NCBI RefSeq assembly: GCF_004346185.1
Contig: NZ_SMAI01000018.1
Coordinates: forward strand, 44,177 to 108,176
Length of the DNA stretch: 64,000 bases
Reading direction: 5' to 3'
Origin: Aquabacter spiritensis
GTDB taxonomy: Bacteria > Pseudomonadota > Alphaproteobacteria > Rhizobiales > Xanthobacteraceae
Part shown: positions 43,445 through 55,091 of the stretch, in pieces
Layout of the letters: each line of letters begins with the position of its first letter
Position numbering within the stretch: position 1 is the stretch's first letter
Position numbers and translations under genes: made by a program
The notes under the pieces: model-generated
What the model was told of the DNA's origin: nothing
What the model saw: only the letters and a program-made list of their open reading frames with translations
The model's database searches: none

Positions 43445-44503
43445 ATGTCCGGGACATCGCCCACAATATCCCTGGTGCGCCGCACCCTTTGCGGCGCTCT
43501 CGCGGCCGTATCGCTCGCCGCTCTTGGGCTCGCCGCTGGCCCGGCGGCCGCCGAAGAGGTCGTGAACGTCTATACCACCCGCGAACCCGCGCTCGCCGCC
43601 CCGCTCTTCGAGGCCTTCACCAAGGCGACCGGCGTGCGCGTGCACAGCGTGTTCGTCAAGGACGGCCTCGCCGAGCGCGTCAAGGCCGAAGGCGCCGCCT
43701 CTCCCGCCGACGTGCTGATGACGGTCGACGTCGGCAATCTGCTTGATGTGGTCGATGCCGGCGTGACCCAGCCGGTGGAGACCCCGGTCCTCACCGCAGC
43801 CGTACCCGCCAATCTGCGCGACCCGCAGGGCAATTGGTACGCTCTGTCGCTGCGCGCACGTCTGGTCTATGCGGCCAAGGACGCGAAGCTCACCGGGATC
43901 CATTACGAGGATCTCGCCGACCCGAAATACAAAGGCAAAATCTGCATCCGCTCGGGGCAGCACCCCTATAATGTCGCCCTCACAGCGGCCTATCTCGTCC
44001 ATCACGGCGAGGCCAAGACCGAAGCCTGGCTGCGCGGCGTCAAGGCGAACCTCGCCCGCAAGGCGACCGGCGGCGACCGCGAGGGCGCCCGGGACATCGT
44101 CGGCGGGATCTGCGAGCTGGCGATCGGCAATTCCTATTATGTCGGGTTGATGCGCTCCGGCAAAGGCGGCCCGGAGCAGCAGAAGTGGGGCGACGGGATT
44201 GCCGTGCTCCTGCCGACCTTCGAGGGCGGCGGCACGCACGTCAACGTCTCCGGCGCGGCGGTGGCCAAGAACGCCCCCAACAAGTCGAATGCCGTCAAGC
44301 TTCTGGAGTTTGCGGTCTCGCCCGAAATGCAGGCGATCTATGCCAAGGCGAATTTCGAATATCCGGTCCTCAAGGGCGCCGCGATCGATCCCGTCATCGC
44401 CGCCCTCGGCCCGCTGACCGTCGATCCGATCTCTCTGGTCGACATCGCCAAGGCGCGCAAGAAGGCCAGCGAGCTGATCGACAAGGTCGGCTTCGACAGC
44501 TGA
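43445..44503 (+). CDS. fbpA: Ferric iron ABC transporter, periplasmic binding protein
   Basis: A 352-residue ferric-binding protein of the FbpA/AfuA/SfuA type. The signal peptide (TLCGALAAVSLAALGLAAGP) is cleaved near AAAEE. The mature part begins VVNVYTTREPALAAPLFEAF, with ADVLMTVDVGNLLDVVDAGV, YNVALTAAYLVHHGEAKTEA and the paired-tyrosine iron site ELAIGNSYYVGLM. It is the first gene of an fbpA-fbpB transcript 7 bases apart, preceded by an Irr box. In Irr regulons ferric uptake is expected to rise under iron limitation. Confidence 0.94.
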   Translation: MSGTSPTISLVRRTLCGALAAVSLAALGLAAGPAAAEEVVNVYTTREPALAAPLFEAFTKATGVRVHSVFVKDGLAERVKAEGAASPADVLMTVDVGNLLDVVDAGVTQPVETPVLTAAVPANLRDPQGNWYALSLRARLVYAAKDAKLTGIHYEDLADPKYKGKICIRSGQHPYNVALTAAYLVHHGEAKTEAWLRGVKANLARKATGGDREGARDIVGGICELAIGNSYYVGLMRSGKGGPEQQKWGDGIAVLLPTFEGGGTHVNVSGAAVAKNAPNKSNAVKLLEFAVSPEMQAIYAKANFEYPVLKGAAIDPVIAALGPLTVDPISLVDIAKARKKASELIDKVGFDS

Positions 44504-44510
44504 GCCGCGG

Positions 44511-46250
44511 GTGCCGCCGCACATCATCTCCAGGAACAGGCGCCTCGCCTCGGCCTTTGGCCGGCGGCGGGGCGCCTTGCTTTTGGTCGCCCCGGCCCTC
44601 GTCGCGGGCTTTGTCCTGCTGCCGATCCTCGCTCTGGGCATCATCGCGGCGCGCGGTTCCGGCGACCTCTGGCCCCATCTGATCGCATATGTCCTACCCG
44701 ATGCGGTGAGCCAGACTCTGATCCTGCTCGCAGGCGTCGGGCTATTGTCTTTCTTCGTCGCCGTCCCCTGCGCCTTTCTGGTCGCGACCTGCGAATTTCC
44801 CGGGCGTCGCCTCCTCGATTGGGCGCTGCTTCTGCCGCTGGCCTTGCCCGGTTACATCGTCGCTTATTCCTATCTCGACCTGCTGCACCCGCTGGGCCCG
44901 GTCCAGGGCGTGCTGCGCTTCGCCCTGGGCATCGCCTCGCCCCGCGATTTCCGGCTGCCGGACGTCCGCTCGGTCGGCGGGTGCATTTTCGTCCTCTCCT
45001 GCGTTCTCTATCCCTATGTCTATCTCTCGGCCCGCGCCTCGTTTCTGATGCAGTCGGCGGCGGCGCTCGATGTCGCCCGCTCGCTCGGCGCGAGCCGCAC
45101 CCGGGCCGCGCTGCGGATCGCCTTGCCGATGGCGCGCCCCGCGATCGTCGCCGGTCTGACCCTGGTCCTGCTCGAAGTGCTCGGCGACATCGGCGCCTCC
45201 GAATTCCTCGGCGTACGGACGCTGACCGTTTCGATCTATGCGACCTGGGTCAACCGCTCCAACCTCCCCGGCGCGGCGCAGATCGCGCTGGTCATGCTGG
45301 CTCTGGTGCTCGTTCTGGTGGCCGCCGAGCGCTTGGCACGGCGGCGCGCCCGCTACACCACCGCAGCGGCGGGTCGTCCGCCTGCGCGGGTTTGCCTGCG
45401 CGGCGGCAAAGCGGCGGGCGCGACGCTCCTCTGTGCGCTGCCCGTCCTGCTCGGATTCGTTGCGCCGGTCTGGCATCTCGCCACCGCTGCGGCCCAGCGC
45501 CTGGAATTCAGCGGCCTGTCGCCGGCCTTGCTTCTGGAGGCGCGCAACAGCGCCCTTCTGGCGGGGGGCGGAACCCTGGTCGCCATCGCCCTCGGCCTCG
45601 TGGTCACGGTCGGCCAACGCCTGTCCGCACGCCCCGCGGCGAGCGTGCTCGCGCGGATCGCGAGCCTCGGCTATGCCGTTCCCGGCACCGTCCTCGCGAT
45701 CGGCCTTTTGACGCCTCTCGCCGGCTTCGACAATTGGGTGGATGCGGCGGCTCGGGAAACGTTCGGTGTTTCGACGGGATTGCTGATCTCCGGGTCGGGC
45801 GGCGCCCTCGTGATCGCCTATGCGATCCGTTTCCTCGCCATCCCCATCGGCGGTCTCGAGGCCGGGTTCACGCGCATGTCGCCGCATCTCGACATGGCGG
45901 CGCGCAGTCTCGGCGCGACAGGGGCCTCGGCCGTGCGGCGCATCCACCTCCCCTTGCTCCGCCCGGCGCTCGCGACCGCCGCCTTGATGGTGTTCGTCGA
46001 CGGCATGAAGGAATTGCCGGCGACCCTGCTGCTGCGCCCGCTCGGCGTCGAGACACTGGCCACGCACATTTACGGGGAGGCCGCGCGCGGGACCTACGAG
46101 GACGGAGCGCTCGCCGCGCTGCTGGTGGTTCTGGTCGGACTGGTTCCGGTCGTCATTCTTGCCCGCATCTCAGGTGCGGCTTTCGGTGCGACGCAATCCT
46201 CCAGTGCACGCCGCGGCGAGGCGCAAGGCGCCCCGACCGCGGTCGGCTGA
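44511..46250 (+). CDS. fbpB: Ferric iron ABC transporter, double permease
   Basis: A 579-residue permease with two fused MetI-type halves and about twelve membrane helices. It starts with GTG seven bases after fbpA. The cytoplasmic EAA loops are AAALDVARSLGASRTRAALR with IALPMARP in the first half and LDMAARSLGATGASAVRRIH with LPLLRPALA in the second. Length and architecture fit FbpB. The ATPase subunit (fbpC) that normally completes the operon is not present; the next gene is on the other strand. Confidence 0.93.
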   Translation: MPPHIISRNRRLASAFGRRRGALLLVAPALVAGFVLLPILALGIIAARGSGDLWPHLIAYVLPDAVSQTLILLAGVGLLSFFVAVPCAFLVATCEFPGRRLLDWALLLPLALPGYIVAYSYLDLLHPLGPVQGVLRFALGIASPRDFRLPDVRSVGGCIFVLSCVLYPYVYLSARASFLMQSAAALDVARSLGASRTRAALRIALPMARPAIVAGLTLVLLEVLGDIGASEFLGVRTLTVSIYATWVNRSNLPGAAQIALVMLALVLVLVAAERLARRRARYTTAAAGRPPARVCLRGGKAAGATLLCALPVLLGFVAPVWHLATAAAQRLEFSGLSPALLLEARNSALLAGGGTLVAIALGLVVTVGQRLSARPAASVLARIASLGYAVPGTVLAIGLLTPLAGFDNWVDAAARETFGVSTGLLISGSGGALVIAYAIRFLAIPIGGLEAGFTRMSPHLDMAARSLGATGASAVRRIHLPLLRPALATAALMVFVDGMKELPATLLLRPLGVETLATHIYGEAARGTYEDGALAALLVVLVGLVPVVILARISGAAFGATQSSSARRGEAQGAPTAVG

Positions 46251-46265
46251 GGTCTGGCGCGCGGC

Positions 46266-48230
<1,965 letters not shown>

Positions 48231-48501
48231 TGTCCCCTCCCTTGCTTCCGGCTGGCCTAGCGCAAAGGCCCAACGCACCGCAAGTTCGCATCGTCGCACG
48301 TCAAAAGACATAGAGCGCGATCCGGGGCGACGAAAAGGCTTTCGTTCGATTCGAACCGGATTCCGCCGGTTTCCCGCTCCCCGCCGGGCAGCCATGAAAG
48401 CGACACAGAGCGTCACGATGGTGCCGGCCACGTGAAAGAGAGTCGCAGCGGGACCGCCCTGCGGTCGCGCGCGCCTCGATTCAAGATCGGAATTTCTGCT
48501 G

Positions 48502-50415
48502 GTGACATTCGGCGCATCCGCCCGCAAGGTCGTGGTCCTGTCGACAGTCATGGTGGGCGGCTTGGCCCTCGCCGGACTCGGACTCCTTTCAGCCGCCACC
48601 TGGCTCGTCCCGACGTCCGAGTTGCGCAAGGTGACGGTGGATGCGATCGGCAAGTCCACCGGCCAGCCCGTGCGTTTCACCGGCGATCCCTATCTTCGGC
48701 TCGTCCCAGCCCCCAGCGTGGTGCTGGACAAGGTGGTATTTCCCGTCGGCAAGGGCCTGTCCCTCGATGCGGAAGGCGCGGTGGCGCGGCTGCGTCTGCT
48801 GCCGCTCTTCCTCGGCCGGCTCGAAATCGCCGATGTCACCCTGGACCGTCCGACCTTCGTCGTCAGTGGACGGGTTCCGCCTCTCGCGCCCCCGCTGCTC
48901 AAGCTGATGGGCGGACCCAACTTGCCCGAGCTTCGGCTGGTCGGCGGCACGGTCGCACTCCGCAACACGGACGGGCTGACCGAGGAACTGATCAGCGGGA
49001 TCGATGCCCGGCTCGACCGCTCCGCCGGTGGCGGCGGTCTCGCAGCCAAGATCGCCTTTGTGTGGCGTGACCGGGTGACCGATGGCGAACTCGAACTCGC
49101 CGATGCGGCCGCCTTTCTGGCCGGCAAGCCGAGCGCCGTGCGTCTGCATCTGACGTCGGGGGATTCCGCCTGGCTGCGCTTCCGCGGGTCCGCCACTTCC
49201 GGCGAGGGCGCGGTGGCGGAGGGGGAAGTCAGCGGCGAAGCAGGATCGCTGCGCGACCTTCTGGACTGGGTCGGGGCGCCGGTCGCGCTCGATGGCGGCC
49301 TGCAGAAATTCAGCTTCACGGGCGCGATCTCCGCCCGGCATTCCGGCATCGAACTGACCTCGATCGCCGCCGAGCTGGACGGGAACCGCAGCGAAGGGGC
49401 GCTGAGCCTCAAGCTGGACGGGCCGCGGCCCGCTTTGGTCGGAACCTTCGCCGCCGGCGCGCTCGATCTGTCCCGCTACGGCCGGATGAGCGTGACGGAC
49501 GGCCCCGGGGGAGCCTGGGACGAGGACAGGTTCAATTTGGCGCCCCTCGCCCGCGTCGATCTCGATCTCCGCCTTTCCGCCGCACGGATCCGGTCCGGGG
49601 ACAGTATTTTTGAGCGCGTGGCGACCAGCGCCGTCCTGCAATCCGGCCGCCTCGTCGTGGCATTGGGCACGGCGAAGGCCTGGGGCGGCATGGTCCGGGC
49701 CTCGCTCGACGTCGCGCCGGTGGCCGACGGCGCGGTTCTGCGTTTGAAGGCCGATGGGACCGGCATAGCCCTCGACCGCGCGTTCGGAGATCTGCTCGGC
49801 ATGCGCCGGATCGAAGGATCGGGCGACGTCGAGGCCTCGCTGGAGGGGACGGGGCGGAGCTTCGACGCGATCGCCCGGTCGCTTTCGGGGTCGGTCGCCC
49901 TGAAAGCATCGAATGGCGCCATCGCTGGCATCGATGTCGCGCAGGTGTTGCGGCGGATCGAACGCCGTCCCCTTTCGGGCGGCGGCGACTTCCGCGGCGG
50001 GCGCACGCAATTCGACCGGCTTTCCGCCAAGATCACGCTCGCCCGGGGGGTCGCCACCATCGAACGGGCGCGGGTGGAGGGCAAGCAGGTGCAGCTCTCT
50101 CTCGAAGGCCTGGTTGCGGTCGGGCGCCAGGATATCGACCTGCAGGGCCACGCGTTTCTCGCGAATGCACCGGTGGCGCCCGGCGATCGGCAGCGGCCGC
50201 CCTTCGATCTGCCCTTCATCGTCCAGGGGCCGTGGGGCAGTCCTTATGTCATGCTCGATCCGCGAAGCCTGATCGAGCGCTCGGGCGCAGCACAGCCGCT
50301 GCTGGAGGCGGTGCGCAACCGCGGCATGGGGGAAGCCGCCGTGCGCTCGGTGATCGAGCAGCTCGCCAAGCCGACAGCCCTTCCCCCCGCTTCGGCGGGT
50401 GCCGCGGGCAACTGA
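48502..50415 (+). CDS. AsmA family protein
   Basis: A 637-residue AsmA-like protein with an N-terminal membrane anchor ([20 protein letters not shown]) and a long periplasmic beta-rich body. The first domain has [20 protein letters not shown] and [20 protein letters not shown]. The AsmA C-terminal domain follows at about residues 370-600: [60 protein letters not shown]. The start is a GTG with no strong ribosome site. AsmA proteins are implicated in phospholipid movement and outer-membrane biogenesis. It is divergent from the acetoacetate-CoA ligase. Confidence 0.88.
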   Translation: MTFGASARKVVVLSTVMVGGLALAGLGLLSAATWLVPTSELRKVTVDAIGKSTGQPVRFTGDPYLRLVPAPSVVLDKVVFPVGKGLSLDAEGAVARLRLLPLFLGRLEIADVTLDRPTFVVSGRVPPLAPPLLKLMGGPNLPELRLVGGTVALRNTDGLTEELISGIDARLDRSAGGGGLAAKIAFVWRDRVTDGELELADAAAFLAGKPSAVRLHLTSGDSAWLRFRGSATSGEGAVAEGEVSGEAGSLRDLLDWVGAPVALDGGLQKFSFTGAISARHSGIELTSIAAELDGNRSEGALSLKLDGPRPALVGTFAAGALDLSRYGRMSVTDGPGGAWDEDRFNLAPLARVDLDLRLSAARIRSGDSIFERVATSAVLQSGRLVVALGTAKAWGGMVRASLDVAPVADGAVLRLKADGTGIALDRAFGDLLGMRRIEGSGDVEASLEGTGRSFDAIARSLSGSVALKASNGAIAGIDVAQVLRRIERRPLSGGGDFRGGRTQFDRLSAKITLARGVATIERARVEGKQVQLSLEGLVAVGRQDIDLQGHAFLANAPVAPGDRQRPPFDLPFIVQGPWGSPYVMLDPRSLIERSGAAQPLLEAVRNRGMGEAAVRSVIEQLAKPTALPPASAGAAGN

Positions 50416-50479
50416 TCCCGAAGTCTCGATATCTCGATATATCGTCGGCTTCGGCCGATGCCCGCGGCGAAGTCGGGCT

Positions 50480-51121
50480 TTATTGCGCCGCGAACGACGA
50501 TGCGGAACGCTCTTGCGCGCCGGTTCGGTCGCGGCCCGTCCTGGCATCCCCGCGGAGGCGGGCGAACAGGAGGTGGTCCTCCCACGCCCCGTTGATACAG
50601 AGATATTGCCGTGCAAAGCCCTCGCGGGTGAAGCCGACGCCTTCCAGCAGGCGAATCGACGCCAGATTGTTGGTCATGCACGCCGCCTCGATGCGGTGCA
50701 GGCCCAGCGCCTCGAACGCCACCGGCAGCAGCGCCGAAACGGCGGCCGTCATATAGCCGCGTCCGGCATGGGGCTCCCCCATCCAATAGCCGAGGCTCGC
50801 TGCCTGGCAGATGCCGCGCCGGACGTTCGACAAAGTCAGCCCGCCCAGGAGGCGGTCGTCATCCGCGCGGAACAGGAACAGGGGATAGGCTTCGTCGCGC
50901 AGCATGTCGCGGGCATAGCGGCGCAGACGGCGGCGGAAGGCCCCGCGCGTCAGGTCGTCGGAGGGCCAGAGCGGTTCCCAAGGGGTGAGAAAGGCACGGC
51001 TCTCGGCACGCAGGTCCCGCCACGCGACGAAGTCGCCGGCCTGAGGGACGCGCATATAGACGCCCTCCCCCGGAATCGTCGGGAGGACCTCGGTGGAGAA
51101 AATCGTTCTCAAGAACCACAT
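50480..51121 (-). CDS. GNAT N-acetyltransferase (RimJ/RimL-like)
   Basis: A 213-residue acetyltransferase. It has the RimJ/RimL pattern: YMRVPQAGDFVAWRDLRAES, LFLFRADDDRLLGGLTLSNV, the acetyl-CoA loop YWMGEPHAGRGYMTAAVSAL, and the closing HRIEAACMTNNLASIRLLEG with FTREGFARQYLCINGAWEDH. The expected substrate is a protein N-terminal amine, but none can be named. It follows the M16 protease and thrC in the same direction, a row often conserved in Hyphomicrobiales. The Arg/Ser-rich last 20 residues are not conserved in appearance. Confidence 0.9.
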   Translation of the reverse strand: MWFLRTIFSTEVLPTIPGEGVYMRVPQAGDFVAWRDLRAESRAFLTPWEPLWPSDDLTRGAFRRRLRRYARDMLRDEAYPLFLFRADDDRLLGGLTLSNVRRGICQAASLGYWMGEPHAGRGYMTAAVSALLPVAFEALGLHRIEAACMTNNLASIRLLEGVGFTREGFARQYLCINGAWEDHLLFARLRGDARTGRDRTGAQERSASSFAAQ

Positions 51122-51178
51122 GCCAAGCTCATCGAGCCGCCCGACACCACCCGTCCCAAAAGGCGATGAGCGGCCCGA

Positions 51179-52471
51179 TCACACCGGCCGGCCGCGCCCC
51201 GCACCCTTGGTCAGACGTTCCACCACACGCGCGGCCGGTTCAAGCCCCGCATGCGGACCGATGGCCGCAAGGACCGGCCGCCCCCCGCCGACGAGATCGC
51301 GGGCCGCGGTCCGCACATCCTCCACCGTCACCGCCTCGACCTTGGCCACGATTTCTTCCACCGGAATGACCCGGTCGAAGACCAGGATCTGGCGCGCCAA
51401 CTGGTCGGCGCGCGCACCCGAGTTTTCCAGCGCCGCGAGCAGGCCGACCTTCATCTGCGCTTTGGCGCGGGCGACCTCCAGATGCGTCGCCGTCTCCGCC
51501 GTATCGGTCAGCTGGTCGATCACGACATCGGTCAATTCCGCAACGTCCGCATCGTCGGTGCCGGCATAGATGCCGAACAGGCCGGCATCGGCATAGGACC
51601 AGTGGAACGCATAGATCGAATAGCACAGGCCGCGCGCTTCCCGCACTTCCTGGAACAGGCGCGAAGACATGCCGCCCCCGAGCAGATTCGTCAGCACCTG
51701 GAGGGCGTGATAGCCGGGATCGCCGTAGGCCCGACCTTCGAGACCCAACACGACGTGGACCTGTTCGAGGTCCCGCGGGGTGAGCGAGATGCCACCGGCA
51801 TAAAGTGCAGGCGGCGCGTGCGGCTTCTGATCCGGCGCAATTCCCCGCAGCCGCTCCCCGGCCTCGGCGACGAGCTGGTCGTGATCGACGGCTCCGGCGG
51901 CGGCCACCACCATCCGGGGGCCGCGATAGGTGCGTCCGAGATAGGCGCCGAGCCGGTTCCGGTCGAATCCCCGCACCGTCTCCGGCGTGCCGAGGATGGA
52001 ACGTCCGACCGCCTGGCCGGGGAACGCCGCTTCCTGGAAGAGGTCGAACACCAGATCGTCGGGCGTGTCCATCACCGCCCCGATCTCCTGGACGATGACG
52101 TTCTTTTCGCGCGCCAGTTCGTCGGCGGCGAAGGCCGGCTCGGTGAGGATGTCGGACAGGATGTCTAGGCCGAGCCCGACATCCTCCCCCAGAACCCGCA
52201 CATTGTAGGAGGTCTGTTCGACCGAGGTCGCGGCATTGATATCGCCGCCGACCTGCTCGATCTCCTCGGCGATGCGGCGCGCCGAGCGGCGGCGCGTGCC
52301 CTTGAAGGCCATGTGCTCAAGGAGATGGGAGATGCCGTGCTCGTCTTCCGCCTCGTCCCGCGCACCGGCCCCGATCCAGATGCCGAGCGAGGCGGTGCCG
52401 AGATGGGGCATGGCCTCGGAGATGACCGTCACGCCATTGTCGAGACGGGTGCGCCGGACATTCATGCTCAT
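51179..52471 (-). CDS. M16 family zinc metalloprotease (processing-peptidase-like)
   Basis: A 430-residue pitrilysin-family protease related to the mitochondrial processing peptidase beta subunit. The inverted zinc motif HLLEH lies in GISHLLEHMAFKGTRRRSAR near residue 50, with the third ligand in EKNVIVQEIGAVMD. The second domain has the glycine-rich LTNLLGGGMSSRLFQEVREA and GLCYSIYAFHWSYADAGLF. It is cytoplasmic or membrane-associated, with no signal peptide. Its ATG overlaps the thrC stop by four bases, a conserved pairing. Confidence 0.94.
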   Translation of the reverse strand: MSMNVRRTRLDNGVTVISEAMPHLGTASLGIWIGAGARDEAEDEHGISHLLEHMAFKGTRRRSARRIAEEIEQVGGDINAATSVEQTSYNVRVLGEDVGLGLDILSDILTEPAFAADELAREKNVIVQEIGAVMDTPDDLVFDLFQEAAFPGQAVGRSILGTPETVRGFDRNRLGAYLGRTYRGPRMVVAAAGAVDHDQLVAEAGERLRGIAPDQKPHAPPALYAGGISLTPRDLEQVHVVLGLEGRAYGDPGYHALQVLTNLLGGGMSSRLFQEVREARGLCYSIYAFHWSYADAGLFGIYAGTDDADVAELTDVVIDQLTDTAETATHLEVARAKAQMKVGLLAALENSGARADQLARQILVFDRVIPVEEIVAKVEAVTVEDVRTAARDLVGGGRPVLAAIGPHAGLEPAARVVERLTKGAGRGRPV

Positions 52472-53880
52472 GCCGCCGCCCCGGAGGCGATGCGGGAATG
52501 GCGCGAGATATAGGCTTCGACGGCGGTTTGATCGTTCGGCAGGATGCTGAGCCTTTCCTTGCGTGTCATCAGGTCCGCCATGTGCGGCGGCAGGATCGGC
52601 CGGCGGCCGGTCGCGGCCTCGACGGCATCGGGAAATTTTGCCGGATGCGCGGTCGAGAGCACGATCTGGGGAATGCGGGCGCTGTGCTCGATTTTGCGCG
52701 CGACGGTCAGGGCCACGGCCGTGTGGGGATCCACCAGATAGTCGGTGTCACGGAACTTGCGGGCGATCGTGGCAGCCGTTTCGGGTTCGTCCGCGCGTCC
52801 GGCGGAGAAGTCGCTGACGATGGCGGCGAACGCTTCGCGCGGTATCGTGAAGGTGCCGGACTGGGCGAGCGAGGCCATGAGCCCCCGGAGCGCTGCGGCA
52901 TCCCGGTCCAGCGCCTCGAACAGAAGGCGCTCGAAATTCGAGGAGACCTGGATATCCATCGAGGGCGAGGAAGACGGCTGCACCCCGCGCACCTCGTAGC
53001 GTCCGGTCTCGATGGTGCGGGCGAGGATGTCGTTCACATTGGTCGCGATGGTCAAATCGCGGATCGGGAGGCCCATCCGCTTGGCCGCCCATCCGGCGAA
53101 GATGTCGCCGAAATTGCCGGTCGGAACGACGAAGGACACCTCCCGGCCCGGTGCGCCGAGCGCCGTGGCGGCATAGAAATAATAGACGATCTGCGCGACG
53201 ATCCGCGCCCAATTGATGGAATTGACCCCCGCCAGCGCCAAGCGGTCGCGGAAGGCGAGGTGGTTGAACATCGCCTTCACGAGGCTCTGGCAATCGTCGA
53301 ACGTGCCCTCGACCGCGATGGCATGGACATTGGGTCCGCCCACGGTGGTCATCTGCCGACGCTGCACCTCGGAGACCCGCTTGTGGGGATAGAGGATGAA
53401 GACGTCGACCGCGTCGGAATGGCGGAACGCCTCGATGGCCGCGCTGCCGGTGTCGCCGGAGGTCGCGCCGACAATGGTCGCCCGCGCATTTCTCTGCGAC
53501 AGGACATGGTCCATGAGGCGCGCCAGAAGCTGCATCGCCACGTCCTTGAAGGCCAAGGTCGGGCCGTGAAACAGCTCCAGGACGAACCGGTTCGGCGCAA
53601 CCTGCACCAGAGGGGTCGTCGCGGGGTGCCGAAACCCGTGATAGGCGTCGGAAATCATCAGATCGAGCGCCGGGGCGGCAATCGCGCCGTCGACGAACGG
53701 CCCGATCACGGCGCGCGCGACGTCGGCATACGGCTTTCCCGCGAGCGCAGCGATCTCGTCGGTGGAAAAGGTCGGCCAGGTCTGCGGCACATAGAGGCCG
53801 CCATCGCGCGCCAGCCCCGCGAGAAGTGCGTCGGCAAAAGAGAGAGGCGGCGCCTCGCCGCGGGTCGACACATACTGCAA
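52468..53880 (-). CDS. thrC: Threonine synthase
   Basis: PLP enzyme converting O-phosphohomoserine to threonine. The family start M-[KQ]-Y-V-S-T-R-G is encoded from a TTG at 53880 (QYVSTRGEAPPLSFADALLA), eight bases after GGAG; no ATG or GTG gives this start. The PLP lysine lies in ELFHGPTLAFKDVAMQLLAR, and the phosphate loop in VGATSGDTGSAAIEAFRHSD. The predicted 470 residues fit the long fungal/proteobacterial type. The C-terminal AVEAATGRRPILPPHMADL is intact. It heads the thrC-M16 pair. Confidence 0.95.
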   Translation of the reverse strand: MQYVSTRGEAPPLSFADALLAGLARDGGLYVPQTWPTFSTDEIAALAGKPYADVARAVIGPFVDGAIAAPALDLMISDAYHGFRHPATTPLVQVAPNRFVLELFHGPTLAFKDVAMQLLARLMDHVLSQRNARATIVGATSGDTGSAAIEAFRHSDAVDVFILYPHKRVSEVQRRQMTTVGGPNVHAIAVEGTFDDCQSLVKAMFNHLAFRDRLALAGVNSINWARIVAQIVYYFYAATALGAPGREVSFVVPTGNFGDIFAGWAAKRMGLPIRDLTIATNVNDILARTIETGRYEVRGVQPSSSPSMDIQVSSNFERLLFEALDRDAAALRGLMASLAQSGTFTIPREAFAAIVSDFSAGRADEPETAATIARKFRDTDYLVDPHTAVALTVARKIEHSARIPQIVLSTAHPAKFPDAVEAATGRRPILPPHMADLMTRKERLSILPNDQTAVEAYISRHSRIASGAAA

Positions 53881-54058
53881 AGCTTTGCTCCGGCATCCGC
53901 GCCCCGAAGGCACGCGCAAGGGTAAACCCGCCGCCGCAACGGGAAAAGGCGGACGACATGCGCGTGGCGGTCTTATCCGGCAATGCGGCCATGCGCCAGA
54001 CCCGGTTGCCGGGCGGACCGGCGGAGGCGAGGATGGCACTCCCCATCAGATCCCCGAT

Positions 54059-55015
54059 ATGCCCCCTTATCATCCCCTGAGTCTGCTCGCCGCCCTCGGC
54101 CGCCACGGCCCGCGCGCCATTGCCGCCAGCATCTTTCTCGGATTGCTCGTGCCGCCGGCGGCGGCGCTGGCGAAGCCGCTCTTATTGCCGTGCATCGTCG
54201 CTCTGCTGGTGATCTCGTTCCTCCGCACGGATCTCGGGCAGGTTCGGCGCGGGCGCCATGGGCGGGCGGTTCTGTTCGCCCTCGTCTGGATCATGGGCGT
54301 GCTACCCGCCGTGTTCGGCTATATCGTCAGCACGCTTCTGCCGCCGTCCGACAACGGCATCCTGCTGGCTCTGATGATGCAGGCCGCCGGACCACCGATC
54401 ATGTCGACCCCGGCCTTCGCCGCCATGCTCGGGCTCGACGCCACTTTGAGCCTCGCTGTGATGGTGTCGTGCCTCGTTGCCGTGCCGTTCACGGCGCCGG
54501 TTCTCGTCGCGTTCTTTACCGACGGGGCGCTGACCCTCGATGGCGTCGCGCTCGCGGGCCGCCTCGCCGTCATTCTGGCCGGCACCGCGGGCGCGGGGCT
54601 CGGGCTGCGGGCCGGGATCGGCCGCCCCCGCATCGCCGCGTGGAACGATCATCTCAACGGCATCAACGTCCTGCTGCTGCTCGTCATGGCGGTGGCCTTC
54701 ATGGACGGGGTGACGGCCTATGCCATTGCAGATCCCCTTTTGGTCGCCTCGCTGACCGGGCTTGCCTTCCTCGTCACTCTGGTCGGCCTGATCTCGACCC
54801 TTTTCGTGTTCCGCTGGGTCGGCGGCGGCCAGGACGTGATCATGGGGTACGCGGCGGGCAACCGGAATCTCGGCCTGATGGTGGCGGCGACCGGCGGGCT
54901 CCTGCCGGAAACCACCTGGCTCTATGTCGCCCTCGCCCAGTTCCCGATCTATCTCCTGCCCTATCTCCTGCGGCCGCTGATCCTGCATCTGACGCGCCCC
55001 CCCGCCCCGCTCTGA
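54059..55015 (+). CDS. BASS-like (bile acid:Na+ symporter family) membrane protein
   Basis: A 318-residue polytopic membrane protein beginning MPPYHPLSLLAALGRHGPRA. About nine or ten hydrophobic helices are seen, with features of the BASS/arsenite-efflux fold: LVPPAAALAKPLLLPCIVAL, the crossover-like MMQAAGPPIMSTPAFAAMLG and GYAAGNRNLGLMVAATGGLL. The helix-breaking GNRN/GLM segment is typical of the Na+-coupled sites in this superfamily. The substrate cannot be predicted. It is divergent from thrC; the 178-base gap includes both promoters. The upstream extension of the frame is not protein-like. Confidence 0.75.
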   Translation: MPPYHPLSLLAALGRHGPRAIAASIFLGLLVPPAAALAKPLLLPCIVALLVISFLRTDLGQVRRGRHGRAVLFALVWIMGVLPAVFGYIVSTLLPPSDNGILLALMMQAAGPPIMSTPAFAAMLGLDATLSLAVMVSCLVAVPFTAPVLVAFFTDGALTLDGVALAGRLAVILAGTAGAGLGLRAGIGRPRIAAWNDHLNGINVLLLLVMAVAFMDGVTAYAIADPLLVASLTGLAFLVTLVGLISTLFVFRWVGGGQDVIMGYAAGNRNLGLMVAATGGLLPETTWLYVALAQFPIYLLPYLLRPLILHLTRPPAPL

Positions 55016-55091
55016 GCAGAGCGCCGCGCTACCCGAGGCGGCGGCGATCTGTTAGAGGGCTGGCTTTCCTCATCGCCCGAAGAGCCGATCC

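Noticed and set aside
50424..50439. TCTCGATA doubled after the AsmA gene, considered as a regulatory site
   Set aside because: It is a short low-information repeat between convergent gene ends, with no clear structure or T-run.
48589..50616. 675-codon minus-strand frame opposite AsmA
   Set aside because: The plus strand has an AsmA anchor and C-terminal domain; the minus frame is composition-driven.
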